A model generated the notes under the pieces. The model ran no database searches and was not told where the DNA came from. It worked only from the letters and a program-made list of their open reading frames with translations. From NCBI RefSeq assembly GCF_001983165.1, contig NZ_MNPU01000035.1, positions 1 to 64,000 on the forward strand: a DNA stretch of 64,000 bases. The letters run 5' to 3'. Positions 1 through 7,889 of the stretch are shown here, piece by piece (positions within the stretch are counted from its first letter, which is position 1; each line of letters begins with the position of its first letter). Made by a program: the position numbers and the translations under genes. The DNA comes from Pseudomonas gessardii (lineage in GTDB: Bacteria > Pseudomonadota > Gammaproteobacteria > Pseudomonadales > Pseudomonadaceae).

Positions 1-119
1 GCCTCTGGCTAACACTTCCCCTTGCCGGGTGTGTAGAGGACTTTCACCTCCCAGTCACCAGCGTGGCCACCACAGCCAAGCTGGTTGCGCTTGCGCGCAA
101 CGCGCCATGCCTGGCGCAC
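1..119 (-). mobile_element. Group II intron, 5' end (probably class IIC), cut by window edge
   Basis: Read on the minus strand, the sequence begins GTGCGCCAGGCATGGCGC at 119 and continues with a GGGAGGTGAAAGTCC block and a final GTTAGCC block (near 8-14). This is the order of conserved blocks at the 5' end of domain I in bacterial group IIC introns such as the Oceanobacillus iheyensis one (GUGUGCCCGGCAUGG, then GGGUGAGAGUCCC, then GUUAGCC; recalled from memory). The intron starts one base after the T-run of the etfA terminator, which is the known insertion preference of class IIC introns. The rest of the ribozyme, and any reverse transcriptase gene, would lie outside the window, so activity cannot be judged. 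Confidence 0.8.
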
Positions 120-120
120 C

Positions 121-153
121 AAAAAAAAGCCCGGTCATAAGACCGGGCTCTTT
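121..153 (-). terminator. Rho-independent terminator after etfBA
   Basis: A 9-bp perfect stem (AGCCCGGTC at 128-136 with GACCGGGCT at 141-149) and loop ATAA is followed on the minus strand by eight T residues (128-121). It lies 19 bases past the etfA stop. The group II intron begins immediately after the T-run. Confidence 0.9.
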
Positions 154-171
154 ATAAGTGAAGCCGCTGGT

Positions 172-1101
172 TTAGACCAGCTTCGAAAGCTCCGGTACGG
201 CTTCAAACAAGTCCGCCACCAGGCCGTAATCGGCCACCTGGAAGATCGGCGCTTCTTCGTCCTTGTTGATCGCAACGATCACCTTGGAGTCTTTCATACC
301 GGCCAAGTGCTGGATCGCGCCGGAGATACCGACGGCGATGTACAGCTGTGGCGCAACGATCTTGCCGGTCTGGCCGACCTGCATATCGTTGGGTACGAAA
401 CCTGCGTCGACCGCCGCGCGCGAAGCGCCGACCGCCGCGCCCAGCTTGTCGGCCAGGGCGTACAGGTGCTTGAAGTTGTCACCGTTCTGCATGCCACGCC
501 CGCCGGAAACGACGATCTTGGCCGCGGTCAGCTCTGGACGGTCCGACTTGGCCAGCTCTTCGCCAACAAAGCTGGAAGTGCCAGGATTGTGCACAGCTGC
601 AACGGCTTCAACCGCAGCCGAACCACCCTCGGCGGCAACCGGGTCGAAACCGGTGGCACGCACGGTGATCACTTTGACCGCGGCAGTGGATTGCACGGTA
701 GCAATGGCGTTACCAGCGTAGATCGGGCGCTTGAAGGTGTCGGCGCTTTCCACCGAAACGATCTCGGAGATCTGGTCAACGTCCAACTGCGCAGCAACGC
801 GCGGCAGGATGTTTTTGCCGTTGGAGGTGGCAGCAGCCAGGATATGGCTGTAGCCAGCGCCAAGCTCTGCAACCAGCGGCGCTACGTTTTCCGGCAGTTG
901 ATGCGCGTAGGCAGCGTTGTCGGCGGCCAGTACTTTGCTCACGCCAGCGATTTTCGCGGCGGCTTCAGCCACGGCGCCAGCGCCCTGACCTGCTACCAGT
1001 ACGTGGATATCACCACCGATTTTCGCAGCAGCAGCAACGGTGTTCAGTGTGGCCGGGGCCAGCACCTTGTTATCGTGTTCGGCGATTACGAGGATAGTCA
1101 T
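172..1101 (-). CDS. etfA: Electron transfer flavoprotein alpha subunit
   Basis: 309 aa, the usual length for EtfA. It forms a soluble heterodimer with EtfB that carries one FAD, accepts electrons from acyl-CoA and other dehydrogenases, and passes them to ETF-quinone oxidoreductase. The N-terminal nucleotide-fold domain covers about residues 1-175. The C-terminal FAD-binding domain contains the VSGGRG, GQTGK and PQLYIAVGISGAIQH motifs (about 197-265). It starts at ATG 1101, two bases after the etfB stop, so the two are one operon (etfBA) ending at the terminator at 121-153. The partner ETF-QO is divergent, at 2411. Confidence 0.97.
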   Translation of the reverse strand: MTILVIAEHDNKVLAPATLNTVAAAAKIGGDIHVLVAGQGAGAVAEAAAKIAGVSKVLAADNAAYAHQLPENVAPLVAELGAGYSHILAAATSNGKNILPRVAAQLDVDQISEIVSVESADTFKRPIYAGNAIATVQSTAAVKVITVRATGFDPVAAEGGSAAVEAVAAVHNPGTSSFVGEELAKSDRPELTAAKIVVSGGRGMQNGDNFKHLYALADKLGAAVGASRAAVDAGFVPNDMQVGQTGKIVAPQLYIAVGISGAIQHLAGMKDSKVIVAINKDEEAPIFQVADYGLVADLFEAVPELSKLV

Positions 1102-1103
1102 GA

Positions 1104-1853
1104 TCAGATCACCTTCGCTTCGTTTTTCAGTTTCTCGACCAGTTCAGCCACCGACTTGACCTTGATCCCCGCGCTGCGTGCAGCTGGCGCTTCGACTTTG
1201 ACAGTCTTGTTGGTGGAGGCGGTGGAAACGCCCAAAGCTTCTGGAGTCAGCACTTCAAGCGGCTTCTTCTTGGCTTTCATGATGTTTGGCAGGGACGCAT
1301 AACGCGGCTCGTTCAAACGCAGGTCGGTGGTGACAATGGCCGGCAGTTTCAGGGAAACGGTCTGCGCGCCGCCATCGATTTCGCGGGTCACGGCAACGCT
1401 GTCGCCAGACACTTCGACTTTCGAGGCAAAGGTGCCCTGGCCGTAACCGGTCAGTGCAGCCAGCATCTGGCCAGTCTGGTTGTTGTCGCTGTCGATCGCC
1501 TGTTTACCGAGGATCACCAGTTGTGGCTGCTCCTTGTCGACAACGGCCTTGAGCAGCTTGGCCACGGCCAGCGAGGTCAGTTCTTCAGCGGATTCGACGA
1601 GCACGGCGCGGTCGGCACCCAGCGCCAGGGCGGTACGCAGCTGCTCTTGAGCAGTGGATGGCCCTACGGAAACGACGACGATTTCAGTCACGATGCCCTT
1701 TTCTTTCAGGCGTACGGCTTCTTCCACGGCGATTTCGCAGAAGGGGTTCATCGACATTTTGACGTTAGCCAGATCGACGCCGGAATTGTCCGCCTTGACG
1801 CGAACTTTCACGTTGTAATCGACAACGCGTTTGACAGCTACAAGAACCTTCAT
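1104..1853 (-). CDS. etfB: Electron transfer flavoprotein beta subunit
   Basis: 249 aa, full length. EtfB is the partner of EtfA and binds AMP structurally; its recognition region docks to acyl-CoA dehydrogenases. Visible family motifs are KRVVDYNVKVRV at the N terminus, ALALGADRAVLVE (about 88-100) and ILGKQAIDSDNNQTG (about 119-133). The start at 1853 is supported by a GAGG Shine-Dalgarno nine bases upstream. It is the first gene of etfBA. Its upstream region, shared with the divergent ETF-QO gene, holds a PsrA-type operator at 2235-2248 and a 12-bp inverted repeat at 2147-2176. Confidence 0.97.
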   Translation of the reverse strand: MKVLVAVKRVVDYNVKVRVKADNSGVDLANVKMSMNPFCEIAVEEAVRLKEKGIVTEIVVVSVGPSTAQEQLRTALALGADRAVLVESAEELTSLAVAKLLKAVVDKEQPQLVILGKQAIDSDNNQTGQMLAALTGYGQGTFASKVEVSGDSVAVTREIDGGAQTVSLKLPAIVTTDLRLNEPRYASLPNIMKAKKKPLEVLTPEALGVSTASTNKTVKVEAPAARSAGIKVKSVAELVEKLKNEAKVI

Positions 1854-2146
1854 GGATTCCTCGTTACTCTCCGGTGAAAAGAAAGCCGCCCGGATAAACC
1901 TGGCGGTAGATGCTCAACGGCGCACAAGGGCACCTCTAAAAACGCAGGCCGTCATGACAGATAACGTTGCACGTACTCAATAATAAAGACCGTTCGTCAG
2001 GGGTGACCGACAAGTCATTCATCGTCGCAACGTGTAAACTGCGCGCCAGCATTACGTGCGCGTCAACCTGTATTGAGCAGTGCCTTGTCTTTGGACGTGG
2101 CCTTGAAACCGGCAGTACGCCTACGGGAAGCGCAAAACCGACCGTA

Positions 2147-2176
2147 TATTGACCGGAACGCCTTTTCCGGTCAATA
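2147..2176. repeat. 12-bp perfect inverted repeat between etfB and ETF-QO
   Basis: TATTGACCGGAA (2147-2158) is mirrored by TTCCGGTCAATA (2165-2176) around a 6-nt spacer CGCCTT. There is no T-run on either side, so it does not look like a terminator. It lies about 290 bp upstream of etfB and about 235 bp upstream of the ETF-QO start. It could be an operator for a dimeric regulator or a structured leader; I do not recognise the motif. Confidence 0.5.
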
Positions 2177-2234
2177 CAGCAAAATAGTCAGATATAAGCC
2201 GCGTTGCTTTGATTTATCTAGCTTGCGGGCAATT

Positions 2235-2248
2235 CAAACAAACGTTTG
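2235..2248. promoter_or_regulatory. PsrA-type operator (CAAAC-N4-GTTTG)
   Basis: CAAACAAACGTTTG fits the published PsrA consensus (G/C)AAAC-N2-4-GTTTG(C/G) exactly. PsrA is the fatty-acid-responsive TetR regulator of Pseudomonas, and etfAB and ETF-QO have been reported as its targets in P. aeruginosa. The site lies just upstream of the candidate -35 element of the ETF-QO promoter, where binding would interfere with RNA polymerase. Confidence 0.75.
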
Positions 2249-2250
2249 TA

Positions 2251-2279
2251 TTGGACGCTGAGAGTGGTGTAGATATAAT
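2251..2279 (+). promoter_or_regulatory. Candidate sigma-70 promoter for ETF-QO
   Basis: A perfect -10 box TATAAT (2274-2279) is preceded at 17 bp by a weak -35 TTGGAC (2251-2256). Predicted transcription start is near 2286, giving a leader of about 125 nt. The PsrA-type site abuts the -35. In the 556-bp gap between etfB and this gene I see nothing else beyond the inverted repeat at 2147-2176. Confidence 0.6.
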
Positions 2280-2410
2280 GCGCCACCTAGAGAGAAAGGT
2301 GGGTTGTCCCCTGCCCTTTTGTAAGAAATTAGCGCAGAAGACGACAGATAAAACACCGAACCTCCACCCATTAGAAAAAAAACTGTTGAGCCTTGAGTAG
2401 GAGATAGCCT

Positions 2411-4075
2411 GTGGAACGCGAATACATGGAATTCGACGTGGTCATCGTCGGCGCAGGGCCGTCGGGCCTGTCTGCCGCCTGCCGACTGAAGCAGAAGGCC
2501 GCCGAAGCCGGTAAGGAAATCAGCGTCTGCGTGGTCGAAAAAGGCTCGGAAGTCGGTGCACACATCCTGTCCGGTGCGGTGTTTGAACCACGCGCCCTGA
2601 ACGAATTGTTCCCGGACTGGAAGGAACTGGGTGCCCCACTCAACACCCCGGTGGTGCGCGACGACATCTATGTACTGCGCAGCAGCGACACCTCCACCAA
2701 GGTGCCTGATTTCTTTGTGCCCAAAACCATGCACAACGAAGGCAACTACATCATCTCCCTGGGTAACCTGTGCCGCTGGCTGGCCCAGCAGGCCGAGAAC
2801 CTGGGCGTGGAAATCTACCCAGGCTTCGCGGCCCAGGAAGTACTGTTCGACGAAAACGGCGTAGTGCGCGGGATCATCACCGGCGACCTCGGCGTCGACC
2901 GTGAAGGCCACCCCAAGGAAGGCCTGTACACCCCCGGCATGGAACTGCGCGGCAAGTACACGCTGTTCGCCGAAGGCTGCCGTGGGCACCTGGGCAAGCA
3001 ACTGATCCAGCGCTTCAACCTGGACAGCGACGCCGACGTGCAGCACTACGGCATCGGCCTCAAGGAAATCTGGGAAATCGACCCGGCCAAGCACCAGCCA
3101 GGCCTGGTGGTCCACACCGCCGGCTGGCCGCTGGACATAATGCGCAACGAGAACACCGGTGGCTCGTTCCTCTATCACCTGGAAAACAACCAGGTGGTCG
3201 TCGGCCTGATCGTCGACCTGTCCTACAGCAACACCTTCCTGTCGCCGTTCGATGAGTTCCAGCGTCTCAAGCATCACCCGGTGCTGGCCCAGTACCTGGA
3301 AGGCGGCAAGCGCATCAGCTACGGCGCCCGCGCCCTGGCCAAGGGCGGCATCAACTCGCTGCCGAAGATGGTCTTCAAGGGCGGCGCCCTGATCGGTTGC
3401 GACCTGGGCACCATGAACGTGGCCAAGATCAAGGGCAGCCACACCGCCATGAAGTCCGGCATGCTCGCTGCAGATGCGGTGGCTGATCGCCTGTTCGCCG
3501 AGTCCGAAGGCGGCGATGAACTGACGGCCTACGTCGACAGCTTCAAAGCCAGCTGGCTCTACGAAGAACTGTTTGCCACCCGTAACTTCGGCCCGGCGAT
3601 GCACAAGTTCGGCCCGATCATCGGTGCCGGCTTCAACTGGTTCGACCAGAACATCCTCGGCGGCAAAATGCCGTTTACCCTGCACGACACCAAGCCGGAC
3701 TACGCCTGCCTCAAGCTGGCCAAGGACAGCCAGAAGATCGACTACCCCAAACCCGATGGCAAGCTGAGCTTCGACAAGTTGAGCTCGGTGTTCCTCTCCA
3801 GCACCAACCATGAAGAAGAACAGCCGTGCCACCTGAAGCTCAAGGACCCGAGCATCCCGATCAGCACCAACCTGCCGCTCTACGATGAACCGGCGCAACG
3901 CTACTGCCCGGCGGGCGTGTATGAAGTGATCACCCAGGAAGACGGCGAGAAACGCTTCCAGATCAACGCCCAGAACTGTGTGCACTGCAAGACCTGTGAC
4001 ATTAAGGACCCTGCGCAGAACATCACCTGGGTGACGCCGGAAGGCGCGGGTGGGCCGACTTACCCGAATATGTAA
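2411..4075 (+). CDS. Electron transfer flavoprotein-ubiquinone oxidoreductase
   Basis: 554 aa, the usual length of ETF-QO. It is a membrane-associated flavoprotein with one FAD and one [4Fe-4S] cluster that moves electrons from reduced ETF to the quinone pool. An FAD-binding GxGxxG motif (VVIVGAGPSG) starts near residue 9. The cluster ligands are in the C-terminal ferredoxin-like domain: YCPAG and CVHCKTC (about 495-530). The GTG start at 2411 is preferred because AGGAG lies seven bases upstream; the ATG at 2426 is too far from it. It completes the pathway begun by the divergent etfBA and probably shares fatty-acid (PsrA) control. Confidence 0.96.
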   Translation: MEREYMEFDVVIVGAGPSGLSAACRLKQKAAEAGKEISVCVVEKGSEVGAHILSGAVFEPRALNELFPDWKELGAPLNTPVVRDDIYVLRSSDTSTKVPDFFVPKTMHNEGNYIISLGNLCRWLAQQAENLGVEIYPGFAAQEVLFDENGVVRGIITGDLGVDREGHPKEGLYTPGMELRGKYTLFAEGCRGHLGKQLIQRFNLDSDADVQHYGIGLKEIWEIDPAKHQPGLVVHTAGWPLDIMRNENTGGSFLYHLENNQVVVGLIVDLSYSNTFLSPFDEFQRLKHHPVLAQYLEGGKRISYGARALAKGGINSLPKMVFKGGALIGCDLGTMNVAKIKGSHTAMKSGMLAADAVADRLFAESEGGDELTAYVDSFKASWLYEELFATRNFGPAMHKFGPIIGAGFNWFDQNILGGKMPFTLHDTKPDYACLKLAKDSQKIDYPKPDGKLSFDKLSSVFLSSTNHEEEQPCHLKLKDPSIPISTNLPLYDEPAQRYCPAGVYEVITQEDGEKRFQINAQNCVHCKTCDIKDPAQNITWVTPEGAGGPTYPNM

Positions 4076-4104
4076 GCTAATCGAGGCTCCCAAATGGGGG
4101 CCTT

Positions 4105-4217
4105 GATCGTTCCCACGCTCTGCGTGGGAATGCATCCAATGACGCTCTGCGTCACCAGCTCAAGAGCGGACGCAGAGCGTCCAGGGCGGCGTTCCCACGC
4201 AGAGCGTGGGAACGATC
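4105..4217. repeat. Inverted REP-type repeat (CCCACGCTCTGCGTGGGA type)
   Basis: GATCGTTCCCACGCTCTGC (from 4105) reappears inverted, ending at 4217, and inner GACGCTCTGCGTC / GACGCAGAGCGTC arms are also present. The whole unit can fold as one long hairpin between the convergent ETF-QO and araC genes. The palindromic module is widespread in fluorescent pseudomonads. Its family differs from the GTGGGAGC-type REPs seen elsewhere in this window. Confidence 0.8.
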
Positions 4218-4219
4218 AT

Positions 4220-5113
4220 CTAGGCCGCTCGTTCTTCACCCGGGTTGCGCAGGAAATAGCGCTTATATTCCCGACTGAACTGCGACGTACTCTGATACCC
4301 CACGCTATGCGCCGCCTGCGCCACCCCCATGCCTTCGACCAACAACAACTGCTGGGCCTTGAGCAGACGCAAGCGCTTGAGGTACTGCACCGGCGACAGC
4401 AAGGTGCAGCGCTTGAAGTGTTCATGGAATGTCGACGCACTCATATGCGCATAACCGGCAAGGGTCTCGATGTTCAGGGGGTCGGCGTAATGGGCATGCA
4501 GGTGGTTCAATGAGGTGGCAATCCGCGAGAACTGCCCCTGCTGTTCCACCAGGGCGCGCAGCACATCGGCCTGTGGCCCGCGCAAAGCGGTGAACAACAG
4601 TTCCCGCACCCGCGCCGGCCCCATGATCCGGGCTTCCAGTGGATCGTGCAGACACTGCAACAGTCGCTCGACGCAACCACGCATCGCGTCATCGAGCACC
4701 ACCGAGCTCATCGACTCCAGGGTCTGCGCCGCCGGCGGCGGGCCGACCTGCATGCCCATGGCCATCACCAATTCACCCAGCACCACCCGATCAATACCTA
4801 CGGTAACGCCATACAGCGGGGCATCGGCGGCCATGGCAAACGTCTCGCACTCGAATGGCACCGGCATCGCCTGGATCAGGTAATGCCCGGCGCCGTATTC
4901 CAGGGTACGCGGCCCCAGGTAGGCCACCTTGCTGCCCTGGGCCACGAACATCAGGCTCGGCTCATAGATCTGCGGCCCGCGCGCCACGTCGCAACTGGCG
5001 CGCAGCACCTGCACGCCCGCCAGGTGGGTCGGGGAAAAACCGTCGCAGGGCGTAAGCCCCTCAATCAAGGAAACCAGCGCAGCGTTGGCATCGAGATGGC
5101 GGGTCAACAACAT
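4220..5113 (-). CDS. AraC-family transcriptional regulator
   Basis: 297 aa. The N-terminal AraC_N-type sensor domain covers about residues 15-185. The C-terminal double helix-turn-helix covers about 190-290 and includes the typical GYAHMSASTFHEHFKR and VGYQSTSQFSREYKRYF stretches. It is divergent from the zinc alcohol dehydrogenase at 5295 with 181 bp between them. The layout resembles E. coli YqhC beside an aldehyde reductase gene, so it probably activates its neighbour, perhaps in response to aldehydes (inference). It starts at ATG 5113. The effector is unknown. Confidence 0.9.
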   Translation of the reverse strand: MLLTRHLDANAALVSLIEGLTPCDGFSPTHLAGVQVLRASCDVARGPQIYEPSLMFVAQGSKVAYLGPRTLEYGAGHYLIQAMPVPFECETFAMAADAPLYGVTVGIDRVVLGELVMAMGMQVGPPPAAQTLESMSSVVLDDAMRGCVERLLQCLHDPLEARIMGPARVRELLFTALRGPQADVLRALVEQQGQFSRIATSLNHLHAHYADPLNIETLAGYAHMSASTFHEHFKRCTLLSPVQYLKRLRLLKAQQLLLVEGMGVAQAAHSVGYQSTSQFSREYKRYFLRNPGEERAA

Positions 5114-5294
5114 GGCAAAAAACTTCGCGAAAAAGGGATAGAAACATCATCGCAGGTCTAGCGACCTATGAATCCAATCCACGAGCACTCCCGGACGAAT
5201 AGGCATAAGACTCGGAGCATTTGCCATGTTCGCCCGCAGGGTCGACGCGCAGAATTCGCCACCTCTCCCGTCCACGCTTTGCGAGGTTTTTACC

Positions 5295-6347
5295 ATGTAC
5301 ACCGCCATCGGTTACGCCGCCCAGTCGGCCACCAGCCCCCTCGCCCCCATGTCCTTCGAGCGCCGTAGCCCGCGAGCCGATGACGTGGCGATCGAAATCC
5401 TGTACTGCGGCGTCTGCCACTCCGACATCCACCAGGCGCGCAACGAATGGGGCATCGCCGTATACCCGCTGATGCCAGGCCACGAGATTGTCGGCAAGGT
5501 CACCGCCGTCGGCGCCAGCGTCACCGCCCATAAGGTGGGCGACCTGGTCGGTGTGGGCTGCATGGTGGATTCGTGCCGCCACTGCCAAGCATGCACATCG
5601 GACCTGGAGCAATACTGCCTCGAAGGCCCGACCATGACCTACGCCACCCCGGATCGCGTGGACGGCAGCAACACCATGGGCGGCTACTCCGACAGTATCG
5701 TGGTCAGCGAACACTTCGTGATGAGGATTCCGGCCAGGCTCGACCTGGCCAGCGCCGCACCGCTCCTCTGCGCGGGCATCACTACCTACTCGCCGCTCAA
5801 GCACTACGGGGTCAAGGCCGGCGACAAGGTGGGGGTTCTCGGCATGGGCGGGCTGGGCCATATGGGCATCAAGTTCGCCAAGGCCATGGGTGCCGAAGTG
5901 ACGCTGTTTACCCGCTCGGCGAGCAAGGCAGAAGAAGGCCGACGCCAGGGTGCCAACCATGTGATCGTGTCCACCGATGCCGAGCAGATGCAGGCCGCCG
6001 CCGGCAGTTTCGACTTCCTGCTGGACACCATCCCGGTGCAGCACGACCTGAACCCCTACCTCGATGTCCTGCGCTTTGATGGCGTGCACATCCTGGTGGG
6101 TTTGATCGAGCCGGTCGACCCGCCGGTCAATGCCGCCAAGCTGGTACTGGGTCGTAAAGTCCTGGCCGGCTCGCTGATCGGCGGTATTGCCGAAACCCAG
6201 GAAGTCCTGGATTTCTGCGCCGAGCACGGCATCACCTGCGACATTGAAATGCTCGATATCCGCCAGATCAACGAAGCCTATGCGCGCATGATTGCCGGCG
6301 ACGTGAAGTACCGCTTCGTGATCGACATGGCCACCTTGAAGGCCTGA
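5295..6347 (+). CDS. Zinc-dependent NAD(P) alcohol dehydrogenase (YahK/CAD type)
   Basis: 350 aa from ATG 5295, which has a GAGG seven bases upstream; an upstream in-frame extension to 5226 has no homology. This is a medium-chain dehydrogenase/reductase of the cinnamyl-alcohol-dehydrogenase/YahK group, which reduces aldehydes with NADPH. Catalytic zinc ligands are in CGVCHSD (about 38-44). Four structural-zinc cysteines lie in the GCMVDSCRHCQAC...YC segment (about 92-114). The Rossmann motif is GMGGLGHMG (about 178-186). The stop codon sits inside an 18-bp palindrome shared with the convergent iclR-type gene. Substrate is unassigned. Confidence 0.92.
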   Translation: MYTAIGYAAQSATSPLAPMSFERRSPRADDVAIEILYCGVCHSDIHQARNEWGIAVYPLMPGHEIVGKVTAVGASVTAHKVGDLVGVGCMVDSCRHCQACTSDLEQYCLEGPTMTYATPDRVDGSNTMGGYSDSIVVSEHFVMRIPARLDLASAAPLLCAGITTYSPLKHYGVKAGDKVGVLGMGGLGHMGIKFAKAMGAEVTLFTRSASKAEEGRRQGANHVIVSTDAEQMQAAAGSFDFLLDTIPVQHDLNPYLDVLRFDGVHILVGLIEPVDPPVNAAKLVLGRKVLAGSLIGGIAETQEVLDFCAEHGITCDIEMLDIRQINEAYARMIAGDVKYRFVIDMATLKA

Positions 6348-6356
6348 TCAGGCCTT
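6339..6356. repeat. 18-bp palindrome carrying both stop codons of convergent genes
   Basis: AAGGCCTGATCAGGCCTT is perfectly self-complementary. Read on either strand it encodes Lys-Ala-stop, so the alcohol dehydrogenase (+) and the IclR protein (-) both end KA and abut with no spacer. No T-run follows, so a role in termination is uncertain. Confidence 0.7.
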
Positions 6357-7151
6357 GGCACCCAACTCCGCGGACAGCCGTGCTGCGACCTGCTTGACCA
6401 GGGGGATCAGCTCGGCCATTTTTTCCAGCGGCATGTAGGGCACCGTACTGGCGATGCTGATGCCGGCGACAATCCGCCGGCTGGCATCGCGCACCGGTGC
6501 GGCCACACAGCGGATCGACGGTTCGTTGTCTTCCAGGTCGAAGGCATAGCCGCCCGCCACATACTCTTTCATACGCTGCTCGAACTGCTCCCAGGATTGT
6601 TCCGGGTGCTGCGGCCAGTGCAGGTTTTTCCCGCCTACCGGCAAGCTGGCCTGGTACAGGCGCTGCCATTCCTCGCGCGTGTCATCGAGCAACAAGGCCT
6701 TGCCGATCCCGGTGCGCGCCAGGGGCATGCGGTGACCGACCCGCGAGCGCATTTCCGGGCCATTGCGCCCAGGGTTCTTGTGCAGGTACAGCACCTCATC
6801 ATATTCGCGGATCGCCAGGTGGATGGTGTCGCCGGTCTGCGCCGACAGCTCATCCAGATAGGGCGTCGCCAGCGTCACCAGCGGCAGTTCTTCCCGGGCC
6901 TGGAAACCCAGCTCGATCAACTTGGGGCCCAACAGGTAGCCGACTTGCGGCACCACCCGCAGGTAGCGCTCCTCCACCAGGCAACTGGCCAGGCGGTGCG
7001 TGGTGCTGCGGGTGGTGCCGATGCGCCGGGCAATCTCCTTGAGGTCCCGCGCGCCGGCCGCCACCGCCTGCACCACGCCCAGGCCGCGCAGCAGGGTCTG
7101 GGTGCCCGTGGGTGCGGGATCTTTGGCGATGACTGCTGGGTTTTCCTGCAT
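6348..7151 (-). CDS. IclR-family transcriptional regulator
   Basis: 267 aa from ATG 7151, which has AGG spaced well upstream; the frame is open to 7187 but that extension lacks support. The N-terminal winged helix covers about residues 15-75 (LKEIARRIGTTRSTTHRLASCL). The C-terminal IclR effector domain covers about 80-260 (GDTIHLAIREYDEVLYLHK, RMPLARTGIGKALLL, AAPVRD). The family senses small carboxylates or sugar acids; members close to this one include KdgR-like proteins. It is convergent with the alcohol dehydrogenase, and no catabolic operon lies next to it, so the target genes are not evident. Confidence 0.9.
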   Translation of the reverse strand: MQENPAVIAKDPAPTGTQTLLRGLGVVQAVAAGARDLKEIARRIGTTRSTTHRLASCLVEERYLRVVPQVGYLLGPKLIELGFQAREELPLVTLATPYLDELSAQTGDTIHLAIREYDEVLYLHKNPGRNGPEMRSRVGHRMPLARTGIGKALLLDDTREEWQRLYQASLPVGGKNLHWPQHPEQSWEQFEQRMKEYVAGGYAFDLEDNEPSIRCVAAPVRDASRRIVAGISIASTVPYMPLEKMAELIPLVKQVAARLSAELGAKA

Positions 7152-7222
7152 GTAGGACCTATCTAGAAATACGAAAGCGGCGGCCATTATGGCAAATGCC
7201 GGGCCTCAAGGCAGGACCGATC

Positions 7223-7702
7223 TCAACCCTGGGCGAAGTCGCGCAACGCGTCGCCTTCCATGCGATAGCGCACCCATTCTTCCTGGGGCTGGGCACCGAT
7301 GGATTTGTAGAAGGCAATAGCCGGTTCGTTCCAGTCCAGCACGCTCCATTCAAAGCGCCCACAGCCATTGTCGCAGGCGATCTTCGCCAGGTGGCGCAGC
7401 AACTTCTTGCCCGCCCCGCCGCCGCGCTGCTGCGGGTTGATATACAAGTCTTCCAGGTACAGGCAGTTGCTGCCCAGCCAAGTGGAATAGCTGAAGAAGA
7501 ACACCGCAAAACCGATCGGCAAGCCGTCGCGCAGGCAGATCAGGCCATGGGCGGTAGCGCCCTCGCTGAACAGGCTGCGTTCGATGTCCACCACGCTGGC
7601 GATCACTTCGTGGCGGGCTTTTTCGTACTCGGCCAGCTCAGTGATAAAGGTCAGGATCTGCGCAGCATCGCTGGGCACGGCGGGACGGATCTCGATGGTC
7701 AT
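7223..7702 (-). CDS. GNAT-family N-acetyltransferase
   Basis: 159 aa. A single GNAT domain fills the protein, with the acetyl-CoA binding motif A at QQRGGGAGKKLLRHL (about 87-101) and a C-terminal WNEPAIAFYKSIGA segment. The sequence resembles the spermidine/thialysine acetyltransferase branch (LEDLYINPQQRG, EYEKARHEV). The substrate is probably a small amine, but this is only inferred. The start is taken at ATG 7702; a TTG one codon earlier is less likely. It stands alone, transcribed away from the secreted-protein gene at 7890. Confidence 0.88.
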   Translation of the reverse strand: MTIEIRPAVPSDAAQILTFITELAEYEKARHEVIASVVDIERSLFSEGATAHGLICLRDGLPIGFAVFFFSYSTWLGSNCLYLEDLYINPQQRGGGAGKKLLRHLAKIACDNGCGRFEWSVLDWNEPAIAFYKSIGAQPQEEWVRYRMEGDALRDFAQG

Positions 7703-7889
7703 CAACAGGCCTGCGGCTAAAAAAGAAAGGACACATACTAAGGCCCTTTGATGATCGCTTGCAGGGTTTTATGCAGGCGCATCACTGCGCTGTACACCTG
7801 TTTAAACCGTTCGTCGCGATCAAGGCACCAACCACAAACCGGGGCTGACCAACATAAGGTACGGACATTATTCCTATGGAGGCTCCACC

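Noticed and set aside
2234..4135. Open frame of 633 codons on the minus strand opposite ETF-QO
   Set aside because: His/Val/Gln-rich translation typical of antisense frames in high-GC genes. The plus strand encodes a complete ETF-QO.
4105..4217. Possible small proteins encoded by the CCCACGCTCTGCG repeat (annotated in some genomes as DUF1534)
   Set aside because: The reading frames come from a palindromic noncoding repeat and lack ribosome-binding sites.
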